DNA of 64,000 bases from Hyphomicrobiales bacterium (GCA_022842205.1 JALHQA010000007.1:62001-126000); one strand, 5' to 3'; numbered from the stretch's first letter, positions 23,392-34,841 are shown. The notes: a model not told the origin generated them from the letters alone. Numbers and translations: made by a program.

Positions 23392-24300
23392 ATGACCGCC
23401 CTTCCTCGATCCCGCTGGCGCGCGCTCAACCGCCAGGAACTTGTCCTCGTCCTGATCACCATGATCTGGGGCGGGACCTTCCTTGCCGTGCAGAAGGCGA
23501 TGGAGGTATCGGGCCCGTTCTTCTTCGTCGGCCTGCGCTTTGTCACCGCCGGAATCGCGATGTGGCTGCTGTTTGGCAAGGTCATGCGCGGGCTGACACC
23601 AAGCGAGATTCGCGGCGGCGCCGCGATCGGTGTTTTCCTGTTCCTCGGCTATTTCCTGCAGACCTGGGGCCTGCAGACGATTTCGAGTTCGAAATCCGCC
23701 TTCATCACCGCGCTGTATGTACCCTTCGTTCCGCTGCTGCAATGGGCCGTGCTGCGGCGACCGCCGGGACTTTACAGCTGGATCGGCGTCGCGCTCGCTT
23801 TCGCCGGCCTTCTCCTGATTACCGGACCGGAGGCCGGCCCACTGTCGCTCGAGGCCGGTGAGATCGCGACCGTGCTCTGCGCCGTCGCCGTGGCTGGCGA
23901 GATCATCCTGATCGGCCGCTATGCACCGGGCAATGACAGCCGGCGCATCACCGCCGTGCAGCTTCTCGTCGCGGGCGTGCTGTCGTTCATCCTGATGCCG
24001 GTGGCAGGAGAAGCCCTGCCGGGATTCTCATGGTATCTTGTTGTCAGCGCGGTCGGCCTCGGTCTTGCCAGCGCGGGCATCCAGTTCGCGATGAACTGGG
24101 CACAGAAGTCGGTCTCGCCGACGAGAGCGACGCTGATCTACGCCGGAGAGCCTGTATGGGCGGGGATTGTCGGGCGCATTGCCGGCGAGCGCCTGCCGGG
24201 GCTGGCCCTTCTCGGCGCCGCTCTGATTGTCGGCGGCGTTCTCGTCTCGAGCCGCAAGCCGAAAGAGCGGGCGGATGACGGGATTCCCGCCGACGCCTAG
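23392..24300 (+). CDS. EamA/DMT-family transporter
   Basis: 302 residues, ten membrane helices in two EamA repeats (about 10-145 and 155-290). The opening [19 protein letters not shown] and the second-repeat [11 protein letters not shown] are typical of drug/metabolite exporters of the RhaT/YdcZ type. Substrate unknown. The 3' end overlaps the convergent trmB stop by four bases. Confidence 0.9.
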   Translation: MTALPRSRWRALNRQELVLVLITMIWGGTFLAVQKAMEVSGPFFFVGLRFVTAGIAMWLLFGKVMRGLTPSEIRGGAAIGVFLFLGYFLQTWGLQTISSSKSAFITALYVPFVPLLQWAVLRRPPGLYSWIGVALAFAGLLLITGPEAGPLSLEAGEIATVLCAVAVAGEIILIGRYAPGNDSRRITAVQLLVAGVLSFILMPVAGEALPGFSWYLVVSAVGLGLASAGIQFAMNWAQKSVSPTRATLIYAGEPVWAGIVGRIAGERLPGLALLGAALIVGGVLVSSRKPKERADDGIPADA

Positions 24301-24989
24301 GCGCGGCGGAAAATCAGATAGGCCGGCGCGCGCTTTTCACGAATGGCCTTGGCCTCGTAACGTGTGCCGGGCCATCCAGTCCAGGGATTGCGCCAGTCGT
24401 CGGCCCGCTCCGCTGTCCATACGAGCCGAGGCTGCCGCCGGACATGTGCCAGCGTCCACTCGACATAGCTTGCGATATCGCTGGCGAAGCGAAATTCGCC
24501 GCCGGCCTTCAGAGCGCGAACAATTTTTTTCAGGTTCTCATCCGATACGAAGCGCCGCTTGAACTGCCGCGTCTTGGGCCAAGGATCGGGATAGAGAAGG
24601 TCTATCCGCGCGAGCGATGCTTCCGGCAGCCAGTCGAGCACATGCGCGGCATCGTTGTCGTACAGACGCACATTCGACAGACCGTTCTCGTCGATCCCGG
24701 CAAGCGCCTTGGCCATGCCGTTCAGAAACGGCTCGACGCCAATGAAGCCCGTGCCAGCATTCGCGCCGGCCTCATGCAGCATGTGCTCGCCGCCGCCGAA
24801 GCCGATCTCCATGCGGACATCGGAAACGGGCGCGGCAAACAGATTGCGGAGATCGGCGGGCACCGGAGCGGCAAGATCAAGCCGCAACCGCGGCAGGAGC
24901 GCTTCGAGCCGTTCCGCCTGTCCGGCGCGGAGCTTCTTGCCCTTGCGGCGTCCGTACAGCGCGCCGCGCTCGCGACGCGCGTCCGTCAT
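24297..24989 (-). CDS. trmB: tRNA (guanine-N7-)-methyltransferase TrmB
   Basis: 230 residues. It methylates G46 of tRNA using SAM. The SAM-binding [12 protein letters not shown] and the catalytic-region [18 protein letters not shown] are diagnostic. It follows metK by 5 bp, so the enzyme that makes SAM and one that uses it are probably cotranscribed. Confidence 0.97.
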   Translation of the reverse strand: MTDARRERGALYGRRKGKKLRAGQAERLEALLPRLRLDLAAPVPADLRNLFAAPVSDVRMEIGFGGGEHMLHEAGANAGTGFIGVEPFLNGMAKALAGIDENGLSNVRLYDNDAAHVLDWLPEASLARIDLLYPDPWPKTRQFKRRFVSDENLKKIVRALKAGGEFRFASDIASYVEWTLAHVRRQPRLVWTAERADDWRNPWTGWPGTRYEAKAIREKRAPAYLIFRRA

Positions 24990-24994
24990 TGTGT

Positions 24995-26173
24995 TCAGGA
25001 AACCGCCGACTTCAGCGCGTCGACGAGATCGGTCTTCTCCCAGGAGAAGCCGCCGTCGGCATCCGGTTCGCGGCCGAAATGTCCGTATGCGGATGTGCGC
25101 GCGTAGATCGGCTTGTTCATTTCGAGGTGCTTGCGGATACCGCGCGGCGACAGATCCATGACCTCGCCCAGCGCCTTTTCGATTTTCTCTTCATCGACGG
25201 TGTTGGTTCCGTAGGTGTCGATATAGATCGACAGCGGCTTCGAGACGCCGATGGCGTAGGCGAGCTGGATGCAGGCGCGGTCGGCAAGACCTGCGGCCAC
25301 GACATTCTTCGCCAGATAGCGCGCCGCGTAGGCAGCCGAACGATCGACCTTGGTCGGATCCTTGCCCGAGAAAGCGCCGCCGCCATGCGGCGCCGCGCCG
25401 CCATAGGTGTCGACGATGATCTTGCGGCCGGTAAGGCCCGCGTCGCCGTCCGGACCGCCGATGACGAATTTGCCGGTCGGGTTCACGTGCCATTCGGTGT
25501 GGCCGTTGATCCAGCCTTCCGGCAACGCCTTCACGATATAGGGCTCGACGATCGCGCGCACGTCTTCCGAGGTCAGCGTGTCGTCGAAATGCTGTGCGGA
25601 CAGCACGATCGAGGTCGCCTCGATCGGCTTTCCGTTCTCGTAGCGCACGGTGACCTGGCTCTTCTGGTCGGGGCCGAGCTTCGCGGCATCGCCGTCCTTG
25701 GCGTGGCGGGCTTCGGAGAGTTTGCGCAGAATGAGATGGGCATAGTGGATCGGCGCCGGCATCAGCTCCGGCGTCTCGCGCACGGCGTAGCCGAACATGA
25801 TGCCCTGGTCGCCGGCGCCTTCGTCCTTGTTGCCGGCGGCATCGACGCCCTGGGCGATGTCGACCGACTGGGAATGCAGCAGAACGTCGATCTTGCAGTG
25901 CTTCCAGTGGAAGCCTTCCTGCTCATAGCCGATGTCCTTGATGGCATCGCGGGCGATCTGCTCGATATAGTCCGGCGTCACGCTGTCCGGGCCGCGAACC
26001 TCGCCGCCGATGATTACCCGATTGGTGGTGGCGAATGTCTCGCAGCCGAGACGGCTTTCCGGATAGGCCGTCAGATAGGCGTCCAGAACCGTATCCGAGA
26101 TGCGGTCGCAAATCTTATCCGGATGACCTTCGGACACGGATTCGCTTGTAAAAAGATAGGACTTACGAGCCAC
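24995..26173 (-). CDS. metK: S-adenosylmethionine synthetase
   Basis: 392 residues. It makes SAM from methionine and ATP. The segments [33 protein letters not shown] and [16 protein letters not shown] hold the phosphate- and metal-binding residues. [18 protein letters not shown] is the alphaproteobacterial form. I looked at the 89-bp leader for a SAM riboswitch of known type and could not make a convincing match. Confidence 0.98.
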   Translation of the reverse strand: MARKSYLFTSESVSEGHPDKICDRISDTVLDAYLTAYPESRLGCETFATTNRVIIGGEVRGPDSVTPDYIEQIARDAIKDIGYEQEGFHWKHCKIDVLLHSQSVDIAQGVDAAGNKDEGAGDQGIMFGYAVRETPELMPAPIHYAHLILRKLSEARHAKDGDAAKLGPDQKSQVTVRYENGKPIEATSIVLSAQHFDDTLTSEDVRAIVEPYIVKALPEGWINGHTEWHVNPTGKFVIGGPDGDAGLTGRKIIVDTYGGAAPHGGGAFSGKDPTKVDRSAAYAARYLAKNVVAAGLADRACIQLAYAIGVSKPLSIYIDTYGTNTVDEEKIEKALGEVMDLSPRGIRKHLEMNKPIYARTSAYGHFGREPDADGGFSWEKTDLVDALKSAVS

Positions 26174-26262
26174 GAAACGCCCCCGGAAAAATACATAGGC
26201 AAATTGCGCCGTGCGTTCTCGCAGGCGTTTGGTAAACGGTCAAGTTATGCGGATATGGGCCG

Positions 26263-26673
26263 TTACTCGCCGGCGGCTTCGTCGGCGATCGAAGCGACGA
26301 GATCGACGATGCGGCGGCGCACCTTCGGATCCTTCACCTTCATGAAGCTCTTGGTGAGCTGCAAGCCTTCGGACGTCGCCAGGAAGTCGGCGACATAGTC
26401 GCCCTTCTTGTCGCCAAATCCGCCCTGCGGCAGCGCCTCGCCCTGTGCATCTTCGAAGAAATAGGACACCGGGACGCCGAGCACGCCCGAAATCTGCTGC
26501 AGGCGCGACGCGCCGATGCGGTTGGTGCCCTTTTCGTACTTCTGAATCTGCTGGAACGTAATGCCGAGCGCCGTGCCCAGCTTTTCCTGGCTCATGCCGA
26601 CCAGAAGCCGCCGCATCCTGACCCGCGCGCCAACATGCTTGTCGATCGGGTTCGGCGCCTTCGTAGCCATCAT
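26263..26673 (-). CDS. XRE-family DNA-binding regulator
   Basis: 136 residues. Helix-turn-helix at about 15-70: RMRRLLVGMSQEKLGTALG, then FQQIQKYEKGTNRIGASRL. This small regulator is widely conserved between lnt and metK in Hyphomicrobiales; its targets are not obvious. Start chosen at ATG 26673 (an ATG-ATG pair), because AAGGGGAG lies nine bases upstream; a longer frame to 26823 has atypical composition. The 146-bp gap upstream contains a short palindrome that may be an operator. Confidence 0.93.
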   Translation of the reverse strand: MMATKAPNPIDKHVGARVRMRRLLVGMSQEKLGTALGITFQQIQKYEKGTNRIGASRLQQISGVLGVPVSYFFEDAQGEALPQGGFGDKKGDYVADFLATSEGLQLTKSFMKVKDPKVRRRIVDLVASIADEAAGE

Positions 26674-26801
26674 CAAAATATACTCCCCTTGCCGCGCACC
26701 CGCACGGCACGTCCACCGACAGTTCTGACTGACCGGCTCGATGAAAATTTGCGGGCGGAACCCCACGCCCAGCCGCCCCGCGGCTGTTTGCGGGACAATG
26801 G

Positions 26802-26817
26802 TTGCGCGATGTCGCAA
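26802..26817. promoter_or_regulatory. Short palindrome upstream of the XRE gene, possible operator
   Basis: TTGCG (26802-26806) and CGCAA (26813-26817) form an inverted repeat with a six-base spacer, about 130 bp before the XRE start and next to the lnt stop. Autoregulation by an XRE repressor through such an element is plausible but not shown. Confidence 0.25.
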
Positions 26818-26819
26818 TG

Positions 26820-28394
26820 TCAAACACGCAATAGGGGAGTGAATACCCCTACAATAGTCGCAAAATAGAGCCCTGCCAAGAGCAAGATTCCAAAGCGGGA
26901 ATAAAGGGTTGGAGGACCCGGTGCGGGCAGTGCTGCGTCAATCGTGCCCATCTCCCCGACCGGCAGACTGTCAACAATTCTTCCAAGCGGATCGACCACC
27001 GCGGAGATGCCCGTATTGGCGGCCCGGATCAGCGGCAGTCCCTGTTCAATGGCGCGAACGCGGGCCTGCGCGAAATGCTGGTGCGGGCCAGCGCTGTCGC
27101 CGAACCAGCCGTCATTGGTGACGTTGAGAAGCGCATCGGGCCGCGTCTCGCGGTCGTAGACGCCGTCCGGAAAGATCGCCTCGTAGCAGATCATGGGGCC
27201 GAACGTGATCCCGTCGCCGATCTTCATGTTGCGCGGCTCCTCGCCCGCGGTGAAGCCGCCCGGCAGGCGGGTGATGACGCGCAGGCCAAGCCCGTTCTCG
27301 AGAAAATCCTGAAACGGCAGGAACTCGCCGCCCGGCACCAGATGCACCTTGTCGTAGGTGGTGCGAATCGAGCCGTCGCCGCCGAGTGCGTGGATCGAGT
27401 TGTAGATACGCGGCGGCTTGACGGAGTCGTCCATGCGCGCCGCGCCGGTCAGAAGCACCGCATCGTCGGGCACCAAGGCCGCGATCTGCGCCAGGGCGTC
27501 CGGCGTTCTGGCGAGGAAGAACGGAAAGGCCGATTCCGGCCAGATCAGCACATCGACGTCGGCCATGCCGCGCCGCTCGGGCGAGGCCGCGCGATCGGAC
27601 AGCGCAAGATAGCGCGCCATGATCTCGTTCTTCAGCGCGGGGCGGAACTTGTCGTCCTGCGGCAGGTTCGGCTGCATGATGCGCAGCCGGACATCGGAAA
27701 ACTGCGTCGGGCCCGCGCGTTCGAGCCGCACCGCGCCGAAAGCGGCTAGGGCCGCGAGCACGCCGAACATGACGGCCACCGGTTTCCAGCGACCGGCACC
27801 GCCGTCCGCCAGCACCGCCGGCATGGCGAAGATCGCGACCGCCAGCGGCGTCAGCCCCTCGACGCCGACCACCGAGACCATCTGGCCGGTCAGCGCATTG
27901 TTGGCCAGCGCATATCCGATCTCGTTCCACGGAAAGCCGGTCAGCACATGCCCGCGCAGCCATTCGGAAACGCCGAGGCCGACAGCCAATGCAAGGACGC
28001 GCGCCGGACCGTTCGACCACAGCGCCCGCGCCAGCGCGAAACCGGCCGCCGGGAACAGCGCAAGGAAGGCCGGCAGACCGAGCACCGCGAAGGGCGCAGC
28101 CCATTGATAACTGTCGCCCGGCACGAAGAAGGCATGGCCTATCCACCACAGGCCCGCGACGAAATATCCGAAGCCGAAGCCGTAACCGGCTCCTGCCGCC
28201 GCCTTCAGGCCGTCGCGGCCCGGCCCGGCGCCATCAAGGAGCCAGACGAGCACGGGAAAGGTCAGAAACAGGATCGGCCAGAAACTGAAGGGCGGCATTG
28301 CCAGCGCCGACACGGCGCCCGCCAGCGCGGCTGCGCCGATGCGCCGCCAGCCGTCGAGAAGCACGATGCGGTGAACCGGTATCGCCGCCCGCAA
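26820..28394 (-). CDS. lnt: Apolipoprotein N-acyltransferase Lnt
   Basis: 524 residues; integral inner-membrane enzyme adding the third acyl chain to lipoproteins. About six to eight membrane helices are followed by a nitrilase domain with the Glu-Lys-Cys set: Glu in WPESAFPF, Lys in YDKVHLVPGGEFLPF and Cys in MICYEAIFPD. The start shown is TTG 28394. In the same frame a CTG at 28403-28401 overlaps the corC TGA (CTGA) and gives (M)TALRAAIP, an equally plausible start. corC lies immediately upstream, as is usual. Confidence 0.95.
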   Translation of the reverse strand: MRAAIPVHRIVLLDGWRRIGAAALAGAVSALAMPPFSFWPILFLTFPVLVWLLDGAGPGRDGLKAAAGAGYGFGFGYFVAGLWWIGHAFFVPGDSYQWAAPFAVLGLPAFLALFPAAGFALARALWSNGPARVLALAVGLGVSEWLRGHVLTGFPWNEIGYALANNALTGQMVSVVGVEGLTPLAVAIFAMPAVLADGGAGRWKPVAVMFGVLAALAAFGAVRLERAGPTQFSDVRLRIMQPNLPQDDKFRPALKNEIMARYLALSDRAASPERRGMADVDVLIWPESAFPFFLARTPDALAQIAALVPDDAVLLTGAARMDDSVKPPRIYNSIHALGGDGSIRTTYDKVHLVPGGEFLPFQDFLENGLGLRVITRLPGGFTAGEEPRNMKIGDGITFGPMICYEAIFPDGVYDRETRPDALLNVTNDGWFGDSAGPHQHFAQARVRAIEQGLPLIRAANTGISAVVDPLGRIVDSLPVGEMGTIDAALPAPGPPTLYSRFGILLLAGLYFATIVGVFTPLLRV

Positions 28395-28399
28395 CGCCG

Positions 28400-29365
28400 T
28401 CAGCCTGTACCGTTTGCCGGTTCCGCGCCCGCCGAGGCACGCGGACGGCGGCGAATGCGCACGCGCTTCACCCGCCGCGGATCGGCGTCGAGCACCTCGA
28501 AATCGAGGCCGTCCGGTCCGGCGATGATCTCGCCGCGCACCGGCACGCGGCCGGCGAGCGTTACCAGCAGCCCGCCGAGCGTATCGACCTCTTCGGCCAT
28601 CTCGCCGAGATTTGTGCCTTCCCCGAGCGACTCCCCGAGTTCATCGAGCGGCGTGCGGCCCTGCGCGATCAGCGAGCTGTCGCGTGCGCGGACGATGGTC
28701 GGGCCTTCGACCTCGTCATGCTCGTCCGCGATGTCGCCGACAACCATCTCGACGAGGTTTTCGATCGTCACGAGTCCGTCGGTGCCGCCATATTCGTCGA
28801 TGACGAGCGCCATGTGGATATGGTTCGCCTGCATCTTTGCCAGGAGATTTGCGGCCGGCATCGACGGCGGCACATACAGGACCTCGCGCACGAGACCGGC
28901 GTCCGTTGTCGAGATGTTGAGATCCGCGCGGCCGAGATCGAGACCGCCGTTCGCGCGCCCCCGCGTTGTCAGATAGCGCAGCACGTCCTTGATATGGACC
29001 ATGCCCTTCAGATCATCGATCGTCTCGCCATAGACCGGCAGGCGCGAATGCTCGGCTTCCTCGAAGGTTGTCAGGACTTCGACGAGCGGCACATCGCCCG
29101 GTACCGCCACGATGTCCGCGCGCGGCACCATGACATCGCCGACATTCTGCTCGCGCAGCGTCAGGACGTTTTTCAGCATGGCCCGCTCTTCGGGCGAGAA
29201 GTCCGGCACGGCCGTTCCGGCATCGTCGGCCAGCGCATCCTCGATCTCGTCGCGCAGCGTCGGCGCCTGCTTCAGGTGCAAAAGCGTTTTCAGCCGGTCG
29301 AGCCAGCGCGGGCCCGAGGCCTTCTCGCCGTTTCCGTTCGATGTCGAATGATCGTCGTGGGTCAT
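28400..29365 (-). CDS. Hemolysin C/CorC-type CBS-domain protein
   Basis: 321 residues, soluble. Tandem CBS domains span about 75-200 (DVMVPRADIVAVPGDVPL and HIHMALVIDEYGGTDGLVT in part) and the CorC/HlyC transporter-associated domain lies at about 220-300. Proteins of this type are linked to magnesium/cobalt efflux and membrane integrity. It sits between ybeY and lnt, the conserved ybeY-corC-lnt block. Confidence 0.93.
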   Translation of the reverse strand: MTHDDHSTSNGNGEKASGPRWLDRLKTLLHLKQAPTLRDEIEDALADDAGTAVPDFSPEERAMLKNVLTLREQNVGDVMVPRADIVAVPGDVPLVEVLTTFEEAEHSRLPVYGETIDDLKGMVHIKDVLRYLTTRGRANGGLDLGRADLNISTTDAGLVREVLYVPPSMPAANLLAKMQANHIHMALVIDEYGGTDGLVTIENLVEMVVGDIADEHDEVEGPTIVRARDSSLIAQGRTPLDELGESLGEGTNLGEMAEEVDTLGGLLVTLAGRVPVRGEIIAGPDGLDFEVLDADPRRVKRVRIRRRPRASAGAEPANGTG

Positions 29366-29379
29366 GATCGTTGCGCCCT

Positions 29380-29865
29380 TCAGCGGGGCCCGTTCTCCGC
29401 ATAGGGGTCGGCGACGCCGAGACCGCTCAGCACCGCTCGCTCCGCCGCTTCCATCTCCTCGGCCTCTCCGTCGTCCATGTGATCGAACCCCACAAGATGC
29501 AGCGTTCCATGCACGACGAGATGGGTAAAATGCGCCTGAAAGCTCTTGCCCTCGTTCTCCGCTTCGCGCGCGACGGTCTCATAGGCGATGACGACATCAC
29601 CGAGCAGATCGGCGGTCGCGATCTCCTCGCCCTCCGCCGCAGGAAACGAGAGCACGTTGGTCGGCTGGTCCTTGCCGCGCCAAAGATCGTTGAGCTGCTG
29701 GACGCGCGCGTCGTCGGACAGAATGACGGCAAGCTCCGCCTTCTCGTTGTAGGGACGTCCGGTTCCCGCAAGCGCCGCCAGCGCGGCGCGTCTGGCAACC
29801 TCTTCGGCGTCGGCCTGACCGGCCCAGAGCGGGCTTTCGCGCACGACATCGACCGTCGGGCTCAC
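29380..29865 (-). CDS. ybeY: Endoribonuclease YbeY (rRNA maturation)
   Basis: 161 residues. The zinc-binding HxxxHxxxxxH motif is HLVVHGTLHLVGFDH near the C terminus. YbeY acts in 16S 3'-end maturation and late ribosome quality control. The start is GTG 29865, overlapping the phoH TGA as GTGA; an upstream-extended frame to 30057 is only overlap with phoH. Confidence 0.95.
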   Translation of the reverse strand: MSPTVDVVRESPLWAGQADAEEVARRAALAALAGTGRPYNEKAELAVILSDDARVQQLNDLWRGKDQPTNVLSFPAAEGEEIATADLLGDVVIAYETVAREAENEGKSFQAHFTHLVVHGTLHLVGFDHMDDGEAEEMEAAERAVLSGLGVADPYAENGPR

Positions 29866-30862
29866 GACTTCTTGCCCTTCGCGCGGTCGGAGGCTTCGTA
29901 GGCACGCACGATACGGCCGACGAGTTCGTGGCGCACGACATCGGCCTCGCCGAACCGGCAGACCGAAACGCCCTCGACATCGGCCAGAAGACGCACCGCC
30001 TCGTTCAGTCCGGACATCTGTCCGGACGGAAGATCGACCTGGGTGACGTCGCCGCACACCGCCATCCGCGAATTTTCGCCGAGACGGGTCAGAAACATCT
30101 TCATCTGCATCGGCGTGGCGTTCTGCGCCTCGTCGAGAATGATGTAGGAGTTGAACAGCGTGCGCCCGCGCATGAAGGCGAGCGGCGCGATCTCGATCAC
30201 GCCCGACTGCAGGCCGCGCTCGACGCGTTCAGGCGGCAGCATGTCGTAGAGCGCGTCGTAGAGCGGGCGGAGATAGGGATCGACCTTCTCGCGCATGTCG
30301 CCCGGCAAAAAGCCGAGCCGCTCGCCGGCTTCGACCGCGGGACGCGACAACACGATACGATCGACCTCGCCGCGCTCCAGCGTCGCCACCGCCTGAGCGA
30401 CGGCAAGATAGGTCTTGCCGGTGCCGGCAGGGCCGACGCCGAAGACGAGCTCGCGGTTCTGCAGCGCGCGGATATACGCGTCCTGCGCCGGCGTACGCGC
30501 CGTGACCGTCTTCTTGCGGGTCGAGATATGGGCCAGGGAGGCGCGGCCGCCGCCTTCCGCCGGGAACAGGCTGCCCTGATCGGAGCTCATGCGGATCGCG
30601 CCGTCGACATCGCCGAGGCCGACATCCTCGCCGCGCCGGACCCGTGCCGACAGACTTTCAAGCACGCGGCGGGTTTGTTCTATCGCGGCGGGCTCGCCGC
30701 GGATCAGGACATGATTGCCCGACGGCGTCACCTCGACGCCGAGCCGCCTTTCGAGAAAGGCGAGATTCTGGTCATGGCTTCCGAAAATCCCGGAGGCGAG
30801 ACGGTTGTCGTCGAACGACAGCAAAAGTTCGGAAGGCTTGGGTCCATCCGCAGCCGGGCTTG

Positions 30863-30866
<4 letters not shown>
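29862..30866 (-). CDS. phoH: PhoH-family ATPase
   Basis: 334 residues. An N-terminal KH-like segment (about 15-100) precedes the PhoH ATPase domain with Walker [17 protein letters not shown] near residue 150 and Walker B-like [10 protein letters not shown] near 245. Functionally tied to YbeY and RNA metabolism in several bacteria. It overlaps ybeY by four bases and miaB by four. Confidence 0.96.
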
Positions 30867-32236
<1,370 letters not shown>

Positions 32237-32327
32237 CAAAGTGCGAATGCCGCTCCGCGCGCTCCCCCCGATTGGGGCTGCCGCGCCTGTCCCTTTCGTC
32301 CACCGATGCAAAAGCCGGACCCCGAAC

Positions 32328-33134
32328 TTAGCCGGTTTGAACGCCGGAGAGAATAGGCGATACGCCCCGGAGGGCGGCTGCGGTCATCGCCCGCACCTCT
32401 CTCTCGGCGCGGAGCGCGATCTGCTTGCGGTCGTCCGCCGCCGTCACCGCGATCGGCTGGCCGAAGGTCAGCACCGCTTCGGGCGCCCCGCATTTCAGAA
32501 TATTCCACAGATGGTTAGGCAAGGTCATCGCGCCGTACCAGGCGATCTCGGGCCGGTCACGCCGGAGCACCGGCAGGCCGTGACGGCGGGGATAGGCGAT
32601 CGATACCGGCTGGACGTCGATCACATTTTCCCCGCTTGCCGCCAGGGCTTCGCGCGCCGCTCCAAGCAGCGCGGGCCGGAACGGCAGCACCCGGTTGTGA
32701 TCGCTCGACGTGCCCTCGGCGAACAGAACGACGGCACCGCCCGCCGACAGACGCTGTCCGATGGCACGGGCGGTCGCGGCGGTCTGCAGCCGCCTTTTGC
32801 GATCGACAAAGATCGTGTTCTGCAGCCGGGCAAGAAGGCCGATCCCCGGCCAGCCCGCGACCTCGCTCTTGGCGACGAAGCTCACCGGCATCGCGGCCGA
32901 CAGGACAACGATATCCAGCCAGGACACATGATTGGCGGCGATCAGGAGCGGGCGCCCGGAGGGCATGATGCCCTGCCGCCTGATTTTTATGCCGAGCAGC
33001 GCGGCCGAAGCGCGGTGAAAAAGATGCGGGATGACGAGCGCGCGGCCGGGCAGCACGGCCAGCACGACAATCTGGAAGGGAAGCCCGATCAGAACCAGCG
33101 CACCAACCGCCGCGGCGCGCCCGAAGGCGATCAG
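32328..33134 (-). CDS. plsC: 1-acyl-sn-glycerol-3-phosphate acyltransferase PlsC, probable CTG start
   Basis: 268 residues. It converts lysophosphatidic to phosphatidic acid at the inner membrane. One N-terminal membrane helix is followed by NHVSWLD (HxxxxD motif), FAEGTSS and PVSIAYP in order. The frame has no ATG; the first GTG lies inside the membrane helix. CTG at 33134-33132 overlaps the fur stop (CTGA) and is preceded at nine bases by AAGAAGGA (complement of 33144-33151), so translation probably starts there. A much longer frame upstream is only an overlap with fur. Confidence 0.9.
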   Translation of the reverse strand: MIAFGRAAAVGALVLIGLPFQIVVLAVLPGRALVIPHLFHRASAALLGIKIRRQGIMPSGRPLLIAANHVSWLDIVVLSAAMPVSFVAKSEVAGWPGIGLLARLQNTIFVDRKRRLQTAATARAIGQRLSAGGAVVLFAEGTSSDHNRVLPFRPALLGAAREALAASGENVIDVQPVSIAYPRRHGLPVLRRDRPEIAWYGAMTLPNHLWNILKCGAPEAVLTFGQPIAVTAADDRKQIALRAEREVRAMTAAALRGVSPILSGVQTG

Positions 33135-33556
33135 GTGCTTTCGTCCTTCTTGAGCGGCACGGCGTAGAGCTCGAGCCGGTGATCGACCAGCTTGAAGCCG
33201 AGCCGACGGGCGATCTCCGCCTGCAGGCGCTCGATTTCCTCGTCGCGGAATTCCACAACTTTCCCGGTCTTCAGGTCGATCAGGTGGTCGTGATGCTCGT
33301 CCGGAACCTGTTCGTAGCGGGCGCGGCCGTCGCGGAACTCGTGGCGCGTGACAATGCCGGAGTCCTCGAACAGCTTGACCGTCCGGTAGACAGTCGCGAT
33401 CGAGATCCGGCTGTCGATTCTCGCGGCGCGGCGGTGCAGCTCTTCGACGTCGGGATGATCGGTCGCGGCCTCCAGCACGCGCGCAATGGTGCGGCGCTGG
33501 TCCGTCATGCGCATGCCTTTGGCCGCGCACTGGTCTTCGATCGAGGTGTGGTCCAT
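33131..33556 (-). CDS. fur: Fur-family metalloregulator (Fur/Mur type)
   Basis: 141 residues. Winged-helix DNA-binding domain (RMTDQRRTIARVLE, ISIATVYRTVKLFEDSGIV) and dimerisation domain with DEHHDHLIDLKTGKVVEF. The CxxC zinc pair of E. coli Fur is absent: the site reads LIDLKTG. This is normal for alphaproteobacterial members, some of which (Mur) sense manganese rather than iron. Start ATG 33556. It sits between rimI and plsC, its conserved place in Hyphomicrobiales. Confidence 0.93.
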   Translation of the reverse strand: MDHTSIEDQCAAKGMRMTDQRRTIARVLEAATDHPDVEELHRRAARIDSRISIATVYRTVKLFEDSGIVTRHEFRDGRARYEQVPDEHHDHLIDLKTGKVVEFRDEEIERLQAEIARRLGFKLVDHRLELYAVPLKKDEST

Positions 33557-33593
33557 GTCTGCCGCCCGAGCCTGACGTCGAACGGCCTCTATA

Positions 33594-34082
33594 TCAGCCC
33601 AGATTGCGGGCGAGAACCTTTGCCGTGCCGCGCGTTCCGTCGCGGCGGGCGTAGTAGGCCGGGCGGGTTCCGACCTCATCGAAACCGAAACGGCGGTAGA
33701 GGCGAAGCGCGGGTTCATTGTCCTCGTCCACTTCCAGCACGACGCGCCGGGCACCGGCGGCCGCGATCCGCGCCAGATGCTGCGCGAGCAGCTTTGTGCT
33801 TCCACCTTTTCCGCGACGGCGCGATGACACCGCAATGGAGAGAAGCTCGGCTTCGCCGCCGGCCACACGCGACAGCGCGAAGCCGTCGATGCGCGACGAT
33901 CCGGCCCTTGAGCGCAGAATATCCGTTACCGTGCCGCCGCCCGTCATCAGCGCCTCGATCTCGCCGACCGACCAGCCGCGCGCGAAATTTTCGCCGTGAA
34001 GTTCGGAAATCTGCGCCGCATGCCGCCCGGTCGCGGCATCGACCCGCCATTCGGTTGTGCGGAAAAAGTCGAAAAGGCCCAT
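33594..34082 (-). CDS. rimI: Ribosomal-protein-alanine N-acetyltransferase RimI-like (GNAT)
   Basis: 162 residues, GNAT fold. The acetyl-CoA loop is SSRRRGKGGSTKLL, and EVDEDNEPALRLYRRFGFDEVGTRPAYY is the usual C-terminal block (quoted in full here only as pieces EVDEDNEPALRLY and FGFDEVGTR). RimI acetylates the N terminus of S18 in E. coli. The ATG shares one base with the tsaB stop (TGATG), fitting the conserved tsaB-rimI pairing. Confidence 0.93.
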   Translation of the reverse strand: MGLFDFFRTTEWRVDAATGRHAAQISELHGENFARGWSVGEIEALMTGGGTVTDILRSRAGSSRIDGFALSRVAGGEAELLSIAVSSRRRGKGGSTKLLAQHLARIAAAGARRVVLEVDEDNEPALRLYRRFGFDEVGTRPAYYARRDGTRGTAKVLARNLG

Positions 34083-34756
34083 CAGCCGCGCACGACCTCC
34101 AGCGGCGACGACGGCTTCGTCACATCGGCGGGACGCAAATACACCGGCCGCGGCACGCGCTCGGGTATCGGGGCCGCGGCGCCGAGGCGCGCCAGCCAGA
34201 CGGGATCGGGCGTGAAACTGTCGGGCACGATCTCGTGGCGGACCTCCGTCGCCTCGATGATCTGCGCCGCGCCGGAGCCGACAAGGCGCACCGGCCCGTC
34301 GCCGGCCATGCGCGCCGCATCCCTGACTGTCAATACACGGGCGGGCACGAGGCCGAGACCCGAAGGCGCGAAGATCTGGAAGAAAACGCGGCCATGCCGC
34401 GCATCGATGGCGGCTGCGACCGCGCGGCCGTCGCCGGTCGCCAGCGCCGGGGCAACCAGCGCGATCAGTGTGGTGACGCCGATCAGGGGCTTTCCGGTCG
34501 CGAGCGACAGGCCGCGCGCCGCCGACAGGCCGACGCGAATTCCGGTGAACGAGCCTGGACCTGTCGTAACGACGATACGGTCGACGCGCTGCAGTCCCGC
34601 CGCGCCGCCGACCGCCTGGTCGATCATCGGCATGATGGCCTCGGCATGGCCGCGGTCCATCGGCAGCGACAGGCGCGCGATCACGCTGTCGGGCTGCGTT
34701 TCAAGCAGCGCAACGGAGCAGGCCGCGAGCGCGGTATCGATGGCCAGGACGCGCAC
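34082..34756 (-). CDS. tsaB: tRNA threonylcarbamoyladenosine biosynthesis protein TsaB
   Basis: 224 residues. TsaB is the non-catalytic partner of TsaD in t6A37 synthesis. MRVLAIDTALAACSVALLE, the GHAEAIMPMIDQAV segment and VTTGPGSFTGIRVGLSAARG (in pieces) are characteristic. The start is GTG 34756. tsaD is not in the window. Confidence 0.96.
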   Translation of the reverse strand: MRVLAIDTALAACSVALLETQPDSVIARLSLPMDRGHAEAIMPMIDQAVGGAAGLQRVDRIVVTTGPGSFTGIRVGLSAARGLSLATGKPLIGVTTLIALVAPALATGDGRAVAAAIDARHGRVFFQIFAPSGLGLVPARVLTVRDAARMAGDGPVRLVGSGAAQIIEATEVRHEIVPDSFTPDPVWLARLGAAAPIPERVPRPVYLRPADVTKPSSPLEVVRG

Positions 34757-34841
34757 GCGCTAAAGGTTCCGCCTCTTTATCAAGAGGGCGGTTTTACACT
34801 GTGCATGCAGTGATCCGGAAGGCCCCCGAGTCGTCACGACG

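Noticed and set aside
26174-26262. SAM riboswitch in the metK leader
   Set aside because: I found no convincing SAM-II, SAM-V or SAM/SAH core in the 89-bp leader; a covariance search could overturn this.
34768-34795. Terminator for the NifU-type gene
   Set aside because: The hairpin's T run faces the wrong strand for the leftward genes, and one base is bulged.
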